Positions 33,158 to 42,568 of a stretch of 64,000 bases of DNA are shown here, piece after piece. The position numbers and the translations under genes were made by a program. A model generated the notes under the pieces. That model saw only the letters and a list, made by a program, of their open reading frames with translations. It ran no database searches and had not been told where the DNA came from. The DNA comes from Faucicola sp902506225 (GTDB lineage: Bacteria > Pseudomonadota > Gammaproteobacteria > Pseudomonadales > Moraxellaceae). Location: the NCBI GenBank assembly GCA_902506225.1, contig LR733345.1, forward strand, positions 248,001 through 312,000, given 5' to 3'. How positions within the stretch are numbered: the stretch's first letter is position 1; each line of letters starts with the position of its first letter.

Positions 33158-34819
33158 TTACTTCGCAATCTTTTTATATTTCATGCGTTTTGGCTCGGCA
33201 TCCGCGCCCAACTGTTTTTTGCGGTATGCCTCAAACTCTGAGTAGTTACCATCAAACCAAATCGGACCTTCTTCTTCAAACGCCAAAATATGGGTGGCAA
33301 TACGGTCTAAGAACCAGCGGTCATGCGACACCACCATCACCGTACCAGGGAACACTTCCACCGCATCTTCAAGCGCGCGCAACGTCTCGACATCAAGGTC
33401 GTTTGATGGCTCATCGAGTAACAGCACGTTTGCCCCTTGTTTTAAGGTTTTGGCAAGTTGCAGACGGTTACGCTCACCACCCGACAGGCTACCGACCAGT
33501 TTTTGTTGGTCTTGACCTTTAAAGTTAAAGCGTCCGATATAGGCACGGCTAGGCGTGGTGTATTCGCCCACGGTAATCATATCAAGACCGTCGGAGACTT
33601 CTTCCCACACGGTTTTTTTGTCGTCAAGCTCATCGCGCACCTGTCCCACATACGCCACTTTCACTGATTCACCGACTTCAACTGTACCCGTGTCTGGCTT
33701 GTCTTTACCCGTAATCATGTTGAACAAGGTCGTTTTACCTGCACCATTGGGTCCGATAATCCCCACAATCGCCATCGGTGGCACAGTGAAGGATAGGTTT
33801 TCGTATAGCAAACGGTCGCCAAATGATTTTGAGATATTGTTGACTTCAATGACTTTGTTGCCAAGACGTGGTCCTGGTGGAATGTAAATTTCAGCGGTTT
33901 CGTTACGCTGTTGGAACTCTTTGGAATTTAATTCCTCAAAGCGTTGTAAGCGTGATTTGGATTTGGCTTGCTGACCTTTTTGGTTTTTACGCACCCATTC
34001 AAGCTCTTGTTTCAGCGCTTTGGCAAAGGCTTCTTCTTGCTTTTGCTCTTGCTCTAGGCGTTTATTTTTTTGCTCAAGCCACTCGGTATAGTTACCTTGA
34101 TAAGGGTAGCCATAGCCACGGTCAAGCTCCAAAATCCATTCGGCAACGTTATCAAGGAAATAACGGTCATGGGTAATCGCTACAATAGTGCCGCTATAGT
34201 CTTTTAAGAAATGCTCAAGCCAAGCGACTGATTCGGCGTCTAAATGGTTGGTCGGTTCGTCAAGGAGCAGCATATCGGGTTTGGATAGCAATAGACGGCA
34301 CAGGGCGACGCGGCGTTTTTCACCACCCGATAATTTGCTTACGTCAGCATCCCACGCCGGTAGACGCAGCGCATCGGCGGCTTTTTCTAGTTGGTTGTTG
34401 AGGTTATGGGCGTCCCACGCTTGGATGATGTCTTCCATTTTGCCTTGTTCGGCGGCAAGTTTATCAAAGTCGGCATCGGGCTCGGCGTATTCGGCGTAGA
34501 TTTCATCAAGGCGGGCAAGGGCATCTAGGGCTTCACGCACACCATCTTCAACATTGCCGCGCACGTCTTTGGCAGGGTCTAGCTGCGGTTCTTGCGCAAG
34601 GTAGCCAATCTTGATACCCGCTTGCGCACGCGCTTCACCATTATACTCGGTGTCCACGCCTGCCATGATTTTAAGCAAGGTTGATTTACCCGCACCATTG
34701 AGACCCAGTACACCGATTTTTGCACCGGGAAAAAAAGACAGGCTGATGTCTTTTAGGATTTCCCGTTTGGGTGGAACAATTTTTGATACCTTGTTCATGG
34801 TATAAATATATTGAGCCAT
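33158..34819 (-). CDS. ettA: Energy-dependent translational throttle protein EttA (ABC-F)
   Basis: 553 residues from the ATG at 34819, which has AGGAAAAAC upstream; 18 extra in-frame residues before it are not expected. Two ABC cassettes: Walker A GLNGAGKST and GPNGAGKTT, signatures LSGGEKRR and LSGGERNR, with the arm and linker between them. EttA binds the ribosomal E site and throttles translation at low ATP/ADP. Length agrees with E. coli EttA (555). Monocistronic. Confidence 0.93.
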   Translation of the reverse strand: MAQYIYTMNKVSKIVPPKREILKDISLSFFPGAKIGVLGLNGAGKSTLLKIMAGVDTEYNGEARAQAGIKIGYLAQEPQLDPAKDVRGNVEDGVREALDALARLDEIYAEYAEPDADFDKLAAEQGKMEDIIQAWDAHNLNNQLEKAADALRLPAWDADVSKLSGGEKRRVALCRLLLSKPDMLLLDEPTNHLDAESVAWLEHFLKDYSGTIVAITHDRYFLDNVAEWILELDRGYGYPYQGNYTEWLEQKNKRLEQEQKQEEAFAKALKQELEWVRKNQKGQQAKSKSRLQRFEELNSKEFQQRNETAEIYIPPGPRLGNKVIEVNNISKSFGDRLLYENLSFTVPPMAIVGIIGPNGAGKTTLFNMITGKDKPDTGTVEVGESVKVAYVGQVRDELDDKKTVWEEVSDGLDMITVGEYTTPSRAYIGRFNFKGQDQQKLVGSLSGGERNRLQLAKTLKQGANVLLLDEPSNDLDVETLRALEDAVEVFPGTVMVVSHDRWFLDRIATHILAFEEEGPIWFDGNYSEFEAYRKKQLGADAEPKRMKYKKIAK

Positions 34820-35105
34820 GTTTTTCCTGTTTAAGTTAGCTAATAGCAAGTGAAGGTAAGGCGTATCATACACGCCAAAAAATTTGAAAAATGGTAAGAT
34901 TTAACCGCTTATTATCGCATTGTTAACGGGGTGGGGCAAGGCAAAAGCCTAGTGAAAAATCATTTGCAAACCCCATACCGAATAGGCAAAAACTTTTACA
35001 AGTCATGAACAGTGGCTGTGCTACTATCAAACGGCAAATAACCAAGCGACAAATAACTAAGTCACAAATAGCATAGTAGACAAAAAAATACACAAGGAGA
35101 CAACC

Positions 35106-35393
35106 ATGTCGGATTTACAATTATCGATTCACCATAACCAGCATTCCCAACGCTTTGAAACCACCGTTGAAGGCACTACTGCTTACATTAGCTATGTGGA
35201 TAATGGTGATGTCATCGTATATGACCATACCATTGTGCCAGACGCGATTGGCGGGCGCGGCATTGCAGGGGCATTGACCAAGCACGCGCTAGACTATGCC
35301 CGCAAGCAAGGTAAAAAAGTCGTGCCAGCCTGCTCGTATGTGGCAAGCTATCTGCAAAAGCACCCCGAATACAGTGATTTAAAAATCCAATGA
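35106..35393 (+). CDS. Small GNAT-family N-acetyltransferase (YjdJ-like)
   Basis: A 95-residue minimal GNAT protein. The acetyl-CoA-binding stretch is VPDAIGGRGIAGALTKHAL (about 43-61, fitting V-x5-G-x-G-I/V-A), followed by ARKQGKKVVPACSYVASYLQKHPEY, characteristic of the YjdJ/GTLF3-like subgroup. Substrate unknown. AAGGAG lies 8 nt before the ATG. The C-terminal codons and stop lie within a short direct duplication (see 35368-35414). Confidence 0.8.
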   Translation: MSDLQLSIHHNQHSQRFETTVEGTTAYISYVDNGDVIVYDHTIVPDAIGGRGIAGALTKHALDYARKQGKKVVPACSYVASYLQKHPEYSDLKIQ

Positions 35394-35414
35394 TTTAAAA
35401 ATACAGTGATTTAA
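35368..35414 (+). repeat. Short direct duplication across a stop codon
   Basis: AATACAGTGATTTAA occurs at 35368-35382 and again at 35400-35414, with TGATTTAAAAAT repeated at 35375 and 35391. The duplication spans the stop codon of the GNAT gene. Confidence 0.7.
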
Positions 35415-35450
35415 CAGCTTAAAATTTTATCAATGGGTCAACACGCCAAT

Positions 35451-35483
35451 AAAAAAAACCACATAGGTTAATGTGGTTTTTTA
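35451..35483. terminator. Bidirectional terminator between the GNAT gene and infC
   Basis: AAAAACCACAT and ATGTGGTTTTT pair around AGGTTA, with A and T runs on either side. Confidence 0.8.
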
Positions 35484-35500
35484 TAGTTAGGGTTTGCTGA

Positions 35501-36022
35501 TTATTTTTTCTTGGTAGGTCCAAGTAGCATACCCATTTGGCGACCTTCAACTTTTGGTTGTTGTTCAACATTGGCAACATCGGTGGTATCGGCAATGACT
35601 TTTTCAAGCTGCTGCAAGCCAATTTGTTGGTGAGCCATCTCACGACCACGGAAGCGAATGGTGACTTTGACTTTGTCTTGGTCTTCCAAAAACTCACGGA
35701 TTTTACGAAGTTTGACTTGATAGTCGGCTTCTTCCGTACCAGGACGCAATTTGATTTCTTTAAGCTGCGTTTGTTTTTGGTTCTTTTTGGCTTCTTTGGC
35801 TTTTTGTTTTTGGTCGTACAGATATTTTCTGTAGTCCATCACTTTGGCAACAGGAGGCTGAGCGTCTGGTACTATCTCGACCAAATCCAACTCAGCATCA
35901 CGGGCGGCCTGCAAAGCCGTTTTTATATCCACAACACCAACTTGTTCGCCGTCTTCTTTGACTAAGCGTACCTCTTTGGCACGAATTTCCTCGTTGATGT
36001 CTAATCGGTTTGAACTCTTAAT
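35501..36022 (-). CDS. infC: Translation initiation factor IF-3, AUU start
   Basis: IF-3 of about 173 residues when read from the non-standard ATT codon at 36022-36020; an adjacent ATT at 36025-36023 is the alternative (174 residues). The first AUG/GUG-type start in frame (35932) would remove the conserved N-terminal part (SSNRLDINEEIRAKEVRLVKEDGEQVGVV), so the AUU start is compelling. AUU is the known infC start in many bacteria, allowing IF-3 to limit its own synthesis. The TAGGAG ribosome-binding sequence contains the thrS stop codon, 8 nt before the second ATT. The C-terminal domain (MAHQQIGLQQLEKV onward) is standard. Confidence 0.9.
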   Translation of the reverse strand: MKSSNRLDINEEIRAKEVRLVKEDGEQVGVVDIKTALQAARDAELDLVEIVPDAQPPVAKVMDYRKYLYDQKQKAKEAKKNQKQTQLKEIKLRPGTEEADYQVKLRKIREFLEDQDKVKVTIRFRGREMAHQQIGLQQLEKVIADTTDVANVEQQPKVEGRQMGMLLGPTKKK

Positions 36023-36033
36023 AATACTTACTC

Positions 36034-37962
36034 CTACGCTGTTTTTGATTTGACGCGCCCTTTTTGGGCGGTCGCTTGGTTAACCAAGTCGATAAAGGCG
36101 TCGATACTCATCACGCCAAGGTTGTCACCTTCGCGAGTACGGACGTTAACTTGGTTGCTTTCTACTTCTTTATCACCCATGACAATCATATAAGGAATAC
36201 GTTCAAGGGTGCGTTCTCTAATTTTAAAGCCAATTTTCTCATTACGCAAATCGGTGATGACACGAAGTCCGGCTTCATTCAATTGTTCGGCGACTTTTTG
36301 ACAGGCTTTGGCTTGGTTGTCGGTAATATTCATGACAACGACTTGCTGCGGTGCAAGCCAGACTGGCATCCAGCCGGCGTAATGCTCTATAAGCATACCG
36401 ATAAAGCGTTCAAATGACCCTAAAATCGCACGGTGCAGCATGAGTGGTGTTTCACGTTCGCCTTGTTCATTCACAAATTCTGCATCTAGGCGTTCTGGCA
36501 TATTCGGGTCAACTTGAATTGTACCGCATTGCCATAGACGTCCTAAGCAGTCTTTTAGGCTAAACTCGATTTTTGGACCGTAGAATGCCCCCTCACCGGG
36601 TAGATATTGCCAGTCAAGCCCCGCGCTATCTAATGCATCCGCTAACGCTTTTTCAGCAAAATCCCAAGATTCTTCTGTACCCACTCGTTTTTCTGGACGG
36701 GTTGAAAGCTTAATTTGGATGTCATCAAAACCAAAGTCTCTATAGACTGATAAAGTCAATTTGATAAAATCGGCGACTTCTTCTTTTAACTGGCTTTGTG
36801 AGCAGAAAATATGCGCATCATCTTGCACGAAACCGCGCACGCGCATCAAGCCATGCAGTGAACCCGACGGCTCGTTACGGTGACAAGAGCCAAACTCGGC
36901 AAGGCGCAGTGGCAAATCACGGTACGATTTTAACCCTTGATTGAACACTTGTACGTGACACGGGCAGTTCATCGGTTTGATGGCAAAGTCGCGGCTTTCC
37001 GAGGCAGTGGTAAACATATTGGCGGCATAGTTGCCCCAGTGTCCTGATTTTTCCCAAAGGCTGCGGTCAACCACTTGCGGGGTTTTGATTTCAAGATAGC
37101 CGTTATCTTTTTGTATTTTGCGCATATACTGCTCAAGCACTTGCCACATCGTCCAGCCATTGGGATGCCAAAACACCATACCAGGCGCTTCTTCTTGCAT
37201 GTGAAATAAATCAAGCGCTTTACCGATTTTACGGTGGTCGCGTTTTTCCGCTTCTTCGATACGCTGGATATAGGCTTTTAGGTCTTTTTTATCTGCCCAA
37301 GCGGTACCGTAAATACGTTGAAGTTGCTCGTTTTTGGCATCACCGCGCCAGTAGGCACCACTCATTTTGGTGAGTTTAAAGGCTTTTAAGAAACGGGTAT
37401 TGGGCACGTGTGGTCCACGGCACATATCAACATATTCTTGGTGATAGTATAAACCCATTTGGGTTTCATTCGGCATATCTTCGATAAGACGTAATTTATA
37501 AGTCTCGCCACGGTCTTGGAATACTTTGATAACCTCGTCACGCGGTGTCATTTTTTTGATAACATCGTAATCTTGGTTAATCAATTGCGTCATGCGCGCT
37601 TCGATTTTTTCCATGTCTTCTGGCGTAAACGGGCGCTCGCTGTAGATATCGTAATAAAAACCCTCTTCAATCACAGGACCGATAACCATCTTTACCTCAG
37701 GATACAGCTGTTTGACAGCATGACCCAGTAAGTGAGCGGTCGAGTGGCGAATGATTTCCACACCTTCCTCGTCTTTTGGCGTGATGATTTGAACGCTGGC
37801 GTCTTCGCTAATCGGGTCACACGCATCAACTAATTTGCCGTTGACACGTCCTGCAACGGTGGCTTTGGCAAGCCCTGCGCCGATACTTTGCGCCACTTCC
37901 ATGACTGACGTTTGCCCATCAAATTGTTTAATATCGCCGTTTGGTAAGGTAATGGCTACCAT
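36034..37962 (-). CDS. thrS: Threonyl-tRNA synthetase
   Basis: 642 residues from the ATG at 37962 with GGAGC upstream, equal to the length of E. coli ThrRS; a longer in-frame reading to 38055 adds residues not found in the family. Order: TGS domain (1-62), editing domain with the HSTAHLLGHAV His motif, class II catalytic core with zinc ligands (MNCPCHV and HRNEPSGS region), and the anticodon-binding domain (from about 540). It ends in the Shine-Dalgarno sequence of infC. The thrS-infC order is conserved in gammaproteobacteria. Confidence 0.95.
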   Translation of the reverse strand: MVAITLPNGDIKQFDGQTSVMEVAQSIGAGLAKATVAGRVNGKLVDACDPISEDASVQIITPKDEEGVEIIRHSTAHLLGHAVKQLYPEVKMVIGPVIEEGFYYDIYSERPFTPEDMEKIEARMTQLINQDYDVIKKMTPRDEVIKVFQDRGETYKLRLIEDMPNETQMGLYYHQEYVDMCRGPHVPNTRFLKAFKLTKMSGAYWRGDAKNEQLQRIYGTAWADKKDLKAYIQRIEEAEKRDHRKIGKALDLFHMQEEAPGMVFWHPNGWTMWQVLEQYMRKIQKDNGYLEIKTPQVVDRSLWEKSGHWGNYAANMFTTASESRDFAIKPMNCPCHVQVFNQGLKSYRDLPLRLAEFGSCHRNEPSGSLHGLMRVRGFVQDDAHIFCSQSQLKEEVADFIKLTLSVYRDFGFDDIQIKLSTRPEKRVGTEESWDFAEKALADALDSAGLDWQYLPGEGAFYGPKIEFSLKDCLGRLWQCGTIQVDPNMPERLDAEFVNEQGERETPLMLHRAILGSFERFIGMLIEHYAGWMPVWLAPQQVVVMNITDNQAKACQKVAEQLNEAGLRVITDLRNEKIGFKIRERTLERIPYMIVMGDKEVESNQVNVRTREGDNLGVMSIDAFIDLVNQATAQKGRVKSKTA

Positions 37963-38409
37963 AATTGCTCCTGTTGTCCTTTGGCAGTGATGACCGTTAC
38001 TATCGGTCATGTAACCGTGAGAGATGGGAATAAAAAAAGGGAAAAACTCTGCCAATCCAGACTTACCGTGTCTCGATAGGCATTACAATCCCATGAATTC
38101 GTCGCTTTGCAAAAAGCGTAAACAAGATATTATAGCAAATTGCGGTGATGAAACCAACTTGCTGATTGAATTGCTTGCAGTGATGACAGAAAATGAGGCA
38201 GCTCACGATAGCCGTGTAAAAAAATACTGTAATAGTCGACAGCTAATGATTGGTATCTGCAATTTGACTGGGTGTCTTGACACTAAGCTGTGGGGTCTTT
38301 AGCCGAACAAGTTACAGGAATAATCTAGATTACCCATGCCAAAACTTATATAACTACAGGATAGTGAGTGCTATGCTTCATAACAATACGATTGATTAAG
38401 GGCATTTTT
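37963..38409. other. Divergent leader region of thrS and the 5'-nucleotidase gene
   Basis: About 445 nt. On the thrS side there is a 7-bp hairpin (37990-38010) close to the thrS ribosome-binding site. A 92-codon plus-strand reading (38024-38302) has no start signal or recognisable family and is not accepted. No clear sigma-70 boxes were identified. Confidence 0.45.
37990..38010 (-). promoter_or_regulatory. thrS: Hairpin in the thrS leader, possible autoregulatory site
   Basis: On the minus strand ATGACCG and CGGTCAT form a 7-bp stem around ATAGTAA, 27 nt before the thrS ATG. The neighbouring GTTAC and GTAAC can form a competing stem. E. coli thrS is repressed by its own product at tRNA-like hairpins in this position; similarity of sequence to that operator was not established. 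Confidence 0.35.
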
Positions 38410-39429
38410 ATGTCAGTTGATTTTTCCAATACATTAATTGTGGCGGTCTCTGCCACGGCATTGTTTGACCTATCAGAGTCTGAGCGGTTTTTTCAACAAG
38501 CGTTAACCGAAGATCCAGAAACGGCGATTGATAAATTTCGCAGCTATATGATTGAACGCGAAAATGACCCACTGCAAACCGGGACGGGTTATCCGCTTAT
38601 CAAAGCCTTACTCAATCTCAATCAGCATTGTGCAGCCCATGACAAGGGCGAGGGCATAGCTGCGCCCATGGTTGAAGTGGTGATTATGTCAAAAAACAGC
38701 CCAGATACCGGTATTCAAGTATTAAATGCGCTGCGTAGTCATGGACTACCGATTAGTCGCTCGGCATTTACCTCAGGTGAAGGGGTGGCGGATTATGTGG
38801 CAGATTTTAAGGTGGATTTGTTTTTGACCACCAATCATGACGATGCCCAGCAAGTCACCGATGCAGGCGTGTGTGCCTGCGCGATTTTGGATGCACCGCC
38901 CATTGATATGAAAGAGCTAGACACCAATCAGCTACGCATTGCATTTGATGGCGATGCTGTGTTATTTGATGAAGCAGGGGAACTATTGTCTCGCCAGCAA
39001 GGACTCAAAGCGTTTCATGAGTATGAAGCCAAAATGAGTGATGTGCCAATGAACAAAGGCCCGTATGCGGATTTTTTAATTAAACTCTCTAAACTACAAA
39101 AACGCCTGCCTGCTAAAATCAAACATCCACCGATTCAAATTGCACTGGTGACTGCGCGCAATGCGCCTGCTGATTTGCGGGCGATTAAGACATTACGTGA
39201 TTGGGGCGTCAATGTGGATTTGGCGTTCTTTTTAGGTGGCTTGGATAAACGCCATGTACTGCAAACCTTTGCCCCGCATATTTTCTTCGATGACTCCATT
39301 CATAATTACGAATCTGCTAAAGGCGTAGTACCTTCAGGGCTAGTGCCTTATAGCTCAAAATCAAAATTGTATGTCAAACAAGCGGATGCCACGGCAAGCC
39401 AAAACCTTGTTGAGATTCATCAAGGATAA
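38410..39429 (+). CDS. 5'-nucleotidase (cytosolic type I-like, PF06189 family)
   Basis: 339 residues from the ATG at 38410. The protein matches the bacterial relatives of vertebrate cytosolic 5'-nucleotidase I: an N-terminal LIVAVSATALFDL segment, VVIMSKNSPDTGIQVLNALRSHGLPISRSAFTSG region near 90-130, the AFDGDAVLFDEAGE aspartate motif near 177-190, and FFDDSIHN toward the C terminus. HAD-like hydrolysis of nucleoside monophosphates is expected. A longer start at 38368 is possible but less likely. Monocistronic. Confidence 0.82.
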   Translation: MSVDFSNTLIVAVSATALFDLSESERFFQQALTEDPETAIDKFRSYMIERENDPLQTGTGYPLIKALLNLNQHCAAHDKGEGIAAPMVEVVIMSKNSPDTGIQVLNALRSHGLPISRSAFTSGEGVADYVADFKVDLFLTTNHDDAQQVTDAGVCACAILDAPPIDMKELDTNQLRIAFDGDAVLFDEAGELLSRQQGLKAFHEYEAKMSDVPMNKGPYADFLIKLSKLQKRLPAKIKHPPIQIALVTARNAPADLRAIKTLRDWGVNVDLAFFLGGLDKRHVLQTFAPHIFFDDSIHNYESAKGVVPSGLVPYSSKSKLYVKQADATASQNLVEIHQG

Positions 39430-39460
39430 AATTCATAGGTTTTATAAAAAATCCCATATA

Positions 39461-39493
39461 AAAAAATACCGCTTATGGTAAGCGGCATTTTTT
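39461..39493. terminator. Bidirectional terminator between the 5'-nucleotidase gene and actP
   Basis: ACCGCTT and AAGCGGC-type arms form a CCGCTT/AAGCGG stem with an A6 run on the left and T6 on the right, fitting both convergent genes. Confidence 0.75.
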
Positions 39494-39506
39494 ATTGAAT
39501 ATTGGA

Positions 39507-41246
39507 TTAGTGGTCAGATGCACCTGACGCACCGATACCGGTTAATGAACGTACATACTGTGCATCAAAGCCTTTTCTATCTAACTCAGCGCGTGGTGAG
39601 TTGTCAGTGATAGAGGCGATCCACGCTAGAATGAAGGTCACAGGCATACTAAATAACGCCACGTTTTTGTATGGGAAAGCCGGTGATTCGTGTTTCATGA
39701 TATCTACCCAAACCGCAGGTCCTAAGATAATCAGTAACACTGCGACTGCTAAGCCTGCAAACCCACCGATGACCGCACCACGAGTGGTTAAACCACGCCA
39801 GAACATCGCTAACAAAAGAATCGGGAAGTTGGCCGATGCCGCGACCGCAAATACCAAACTTGCAATGAACGCAAGGTTTTGGTTTTCAAAGATAATACCG
39901 GTCACGATTGACAATAAACTTAACGCAACCACGGTAATTTTTGATGCACGCATCTCTTGTTCAGGTCTCGCTTGACCTTTTCTGATAACACTCGCATACA
40001 AGTCGTGGCTGACCGCTGAAGCGCCTGATAAAGTCAAACCTGCCACCACCGCTAGGATAGTCGCAAAAGCTACCGCCGAGATAAAGCCTAAGAATAAGTT
40101 ACCACCCACGGCATGAGACAAGTGAATCGCTGCCATGTTGGCACCACCGATGAGTGCCTGTGAGCTTACGCCATCTTTAACGATTGTCGTGAAATAATCT
40201 GGATGTTCAGCTAGGATAACGATAGCACCCAAACCAATGAGAACGATCATGAAATACACGTAAGCAATACAGCTAGCGGCCACTAATACAGATTTACGGG
40301 CTTGTTTGGCATCTGGCACGGTGAAGAAGCGCATTAGTACGTGTGGTAAACCTGCTGTACCAAACAATAGACCCAAACCTAATGAGACAGACTCAATAGG
40401 ATTGTTCACCAATTTACCAGGTGACAAGATTGCTTCATGTTTGCTATGGACAGCGACGGCTGACTTAAATAAATTGTCAAAGCTAAAGCCTACATGATTC
40501 ATGACCATAAATGCCATGAAAGTCGCACCCGACATCAGCAAAATAGCTTTGATAATCTGTACCCAAGTGGTGGCTAGCATACCGCCAAATAGTACATAAA
40601 TCATCATCAAAATACCCACGACTAGTACAGCATAGATATAGTCCAAACCAAATAATAACTCAATTAGTTTACCCGCGCCCACCATCTGCGCAACCAAATA
40701 TAGCGCAACGACGACCAAGGTACCGGATGCAGCAAAAATACGTACTGGGGTTTGGGAAAAACGATAAGATGCCACATCTGCGAAGGTAAATTTACCCAAG
40801 TTACGTAGCCGCTCAGCGATTAAGAATAAAATAATCGGCCAACCAATCAAGAAGGCTAGCGTATAAATCATGCCATCATAACCGACGGTAAAAACCATAC
40901 TCGATAACCCCAAAAAGGTTACCGCTGACATATAGTCCCCGGCAATGGCGATCCCGTTTTTGGTACCTGAGATACCGCCGCCCGCGGTATAAAAGTCGCT
41001 AGCGGTTTTGTTTTGTTTTGACGCCCAGTAAGTAATACCGAGTGTTGCCAAAACGAAAATCAAGAACATGATAATGGCTGAAATATTCAGCGGTTGTTTT
41101 TTTACTTCGCCTTCCAGGGCGCCAGCTGCCCATGCTGGCATCTGTGCCATCAGACCCATTAGCGTCAAGCTTGCGGCAGTTGAAACCTTGCCGATACGCT
41201 TGCTAAAGCCTTTAACAGTCACGCTGTTATACTGTTTTTGTAACAT
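39507..41246 (-). CDS. actP: Cation/acetate symporter ActP
   Basis: 579 residues from the ATG at 41246, preceded by GGAGGGTGGC; an ATG four codons upstream overlaps this ribosome-binding site. A sodium:solute symporter with about 13 transmembrane segments. The N terminus (about 20-45, ending in PAWAAGALEG) looks like a signal-type segment seen in ActP. The SDFYTAGGGISGTKNGIAIAGDYMSAVTFLG stretch is the ActP hallmark. It imports acetate and related short acids. It follows the DUF485 gene by 77 nt, the usual yjcH-actP arrangement. Confidence 0.92.
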   Translation of the reverse strand: MLQKQYNSVTVKGFSKRIGKVSTAASLTLMGLMAQMPAWAAGALEGEVKKQPLNISAIIMFLIFVLATLGITYWASKQNKTASDFYTAGGGISGTKNGIAIAGDYMSAVTFLGLSSMVFTVGYDGMIYTLAFLIGWPIILFLIAERLRNLGKFTFADVASYRFSQTPVRIFAASGTLVVVALYLVAQMVGAGKLIELLFGLDYIYAVLVVGILMMIYVLFGGMLATTWVQIIKAILLMSGATFMAFMVMNHVGFSFDNLFKSAVAVHSKHEAILSPGKLVNNPIESVSLGLGLLFGTAGLPHVLMRFFTVPDAKQARKSVLVAASCIAYVYFMIVLIGLGAIVILAEHPDYFTTIVKDGVSSQALIGGANMAAIHLSHAVGGNLFLGFISAVAFATILAVVAGLTLSGASAVSHDLYASVIRKGQARPEQEMRASKITVVALSLLSIVTGIIFENQNLAFIASLVFAVAASANFPILLLAMFWRGLTTRGAVIGGFAGLAVAVLLIILGPAVWVDIMKHESPAFPYKNVALFSMPVTFILAWIASITDNSPRAELDRKGFDAQYVRSLTGIGASGASDH

Positions 41247-41334
41247 GCCACCCTCCATGGTGTCAAAACTGATGTCAAAATTGTTATAAAAAGTACAATT
41301 TTAAAATTGAAAACCCAACACAATCCCTGTGGGG

Positions 41335-41655
41335 TTATACTTTACCACTGTTGATATCATCGATAACCTTACGAGTCATCGTATCAAATTCACCGTTTGC
41401 TTTTTTGACATATATCCAAGTGATGAGTGGTACAAAAATGATGAAAGCTACGAAAATATAAAAACCTACAGGCGTCATCGAACCTGCAAAAACTGGTTTT
41501 GCAAACATGCTTGGGTAAAATCCCACGAGTAGCAGATAACCGAACCAAAAAACTAGCGTGATAATGGTAAAAATAAGACCTAGGCTAGTTTTTTTCTTTG
41601 CCATGCTTTGGAATTCAGGATGATTCATGATGCGCTGAATTTGTGCCTCATCCAT
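41335..41655 (-). CDS. yjcH: DUF485 membrane protein (YjcH-like)
   Basis: 106 residues from the ATG at 41655, preceded by AAGGAGCGTTACC. Two hydrophobic segments (about 25-47 and 60-82) and the N-terminal IQRIMNHPEFQSMAKKK motif are typical of DUF485. The family is encoded upstream of actP in most Proteobacteria; its function is unknown, probably assembly or regulation of the symporter. A longer in-frame ORF upstream is leader sequence. Confidence 0.88.
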   Translation of the reverse strand: MDEAQIQRIMNHPEFQSMAKKKTSLGLIFTIITLVFWFGYLLLVGFYPSMFAKPVFAGSMTPVGFYIFVAFIIFVPLITWIYVKKANGEFDTMTRKVIDDINSGKV

Positions 41656-42145
41656 GGTAACGCTCCTTGTAAATGAATGAAAAGACAACTCATTGATGAT
41701 TGATTCAACAATCAGTGTCAAAACCGACAAGGAAGATAGCGATTGGATGACAATAACAGTAGACAAAATATGTTGAAGCAAGTCCGCTATGCTAAACGTA
41801 ATAGATTGTCTTAAATGATACAAACAATCTCATCTTCCTGATTAGTTGCTATTATTAAATGAAAATTGTTAAAAAATCTAGCTATTTTTTCTCAAACTGT
41901 AAAAAAATTGTAGAATGTTAGTTGAAAATTAGTGACAAGGTTATCAACGTACCCAAAATTATTATTAGACATAACTTGATACTCATAATCTTGACTAATC
42001 ATCATTTTACCTAATCATGATTGCACTTAATTATAATTGTAACGCCCAATGACCAGTAAAAATTATCAAGCTATCGATGATAAATAAATCATTGAGGATA
42101 GATGAATCATTGAGCGTACATACCGCCATTCAAACCAAACGGCAT
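41656..42145. other. Upstream region of the DUF485-actP operon
   Basis: 490 AT-rich nt that must contain the operon promoter on the minus strand. Seen: repeated TAATCAT motifs near 41996-42025, AATCATTGAG twice (42087-42096 and 42105-42114), and no ORF with family resemblance. No promoter could be chosen with confidence. Confidence 0.45.
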
Positions 42146-42550
42146 TTATTTGCCTCGAGTTTTACACATACCGTCTTTGCAGTCTGCTGCGACTTTACCA
42201 TAGGCAATTTCGGTCATCCAGTTGGGTACACGGTTGCGATGTCGCGCAAAAATAGGATAAATCACATTACTGGCTTGTTTTACCACAGGCCATTCAAACA
42301 GGGTTGCAAAAGGCAGTTGTGCGGTTTTGTATAGCAGTCGTACGGCATCCATGCCTTTTTGCATGTTCCCTTGTTTATCTTGCACACACAGATAAGTCAT
42401 CGCCTCATTTTCGCTAATACCAAATTTCGCAAGTTCGTCGCGTGCGTCATCAATCGCCATGATGCGAATGGCGTCAGGTTTTTTCTCTACCATATGCAAG
42501 GCTTCAGTACGGCAGACAGGGCAGGTATCATCATAGTACATGGTAATCAT
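42146..42550 (-). CDS. DCC-family thiol-disulfide oxidoreductase-like protein (DUF393)
   Basis: A 134-residue thioredoxin-like protein of the DCC (DUF393/YuxK) family. The family motif is YYDDTCPVC near residues 5-13, with C11 and C14. It ends in a short Lys/Cys-rich tail (CKDGMCKTRGK). It is the last gene of the GbsR/epimerase group, 18 nt after the TIGR01777 gene stop, and is probably co-transcribed. Redox role expected from the motif; partner unknown. Confidence 0.8.
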   Translation of the reverse strand: MITMYYDDTCPVCRTEALHMVEKKPDAIRIMAIDDARDELAKFGISENEAMTYLCVQDKQGNMQKGMDAVRLLYKTAQLPFATLFEWPVVKQASNVIYPIFARHRNRVPNWMTEIAYGKVAADCKDGMCKTRGK

Positions 42551-42568
42551 ATTAACAGTCTCCGAAGA

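Noticed and set aside
33158..34873. Extended N terminus of EttA
   Set aside because: The ATG at 34819 has AGGA at good distance and gives the family length; the extra 18 residues are leader.
38024..38302. 92-codon plus-strand reading frame in the thrS leader region
   Set aside because: No ribosome-binding site, no family resemblance, and it covers the thrS promoter and leader hairpin; kept as non-coding.
41335..41823. Longer 162-residue version of the DUF485 protein
   Set aside because: The first 56 residues have no family match and the strong ribosome-binding site AAGGAG precedes the ATG at 41655.
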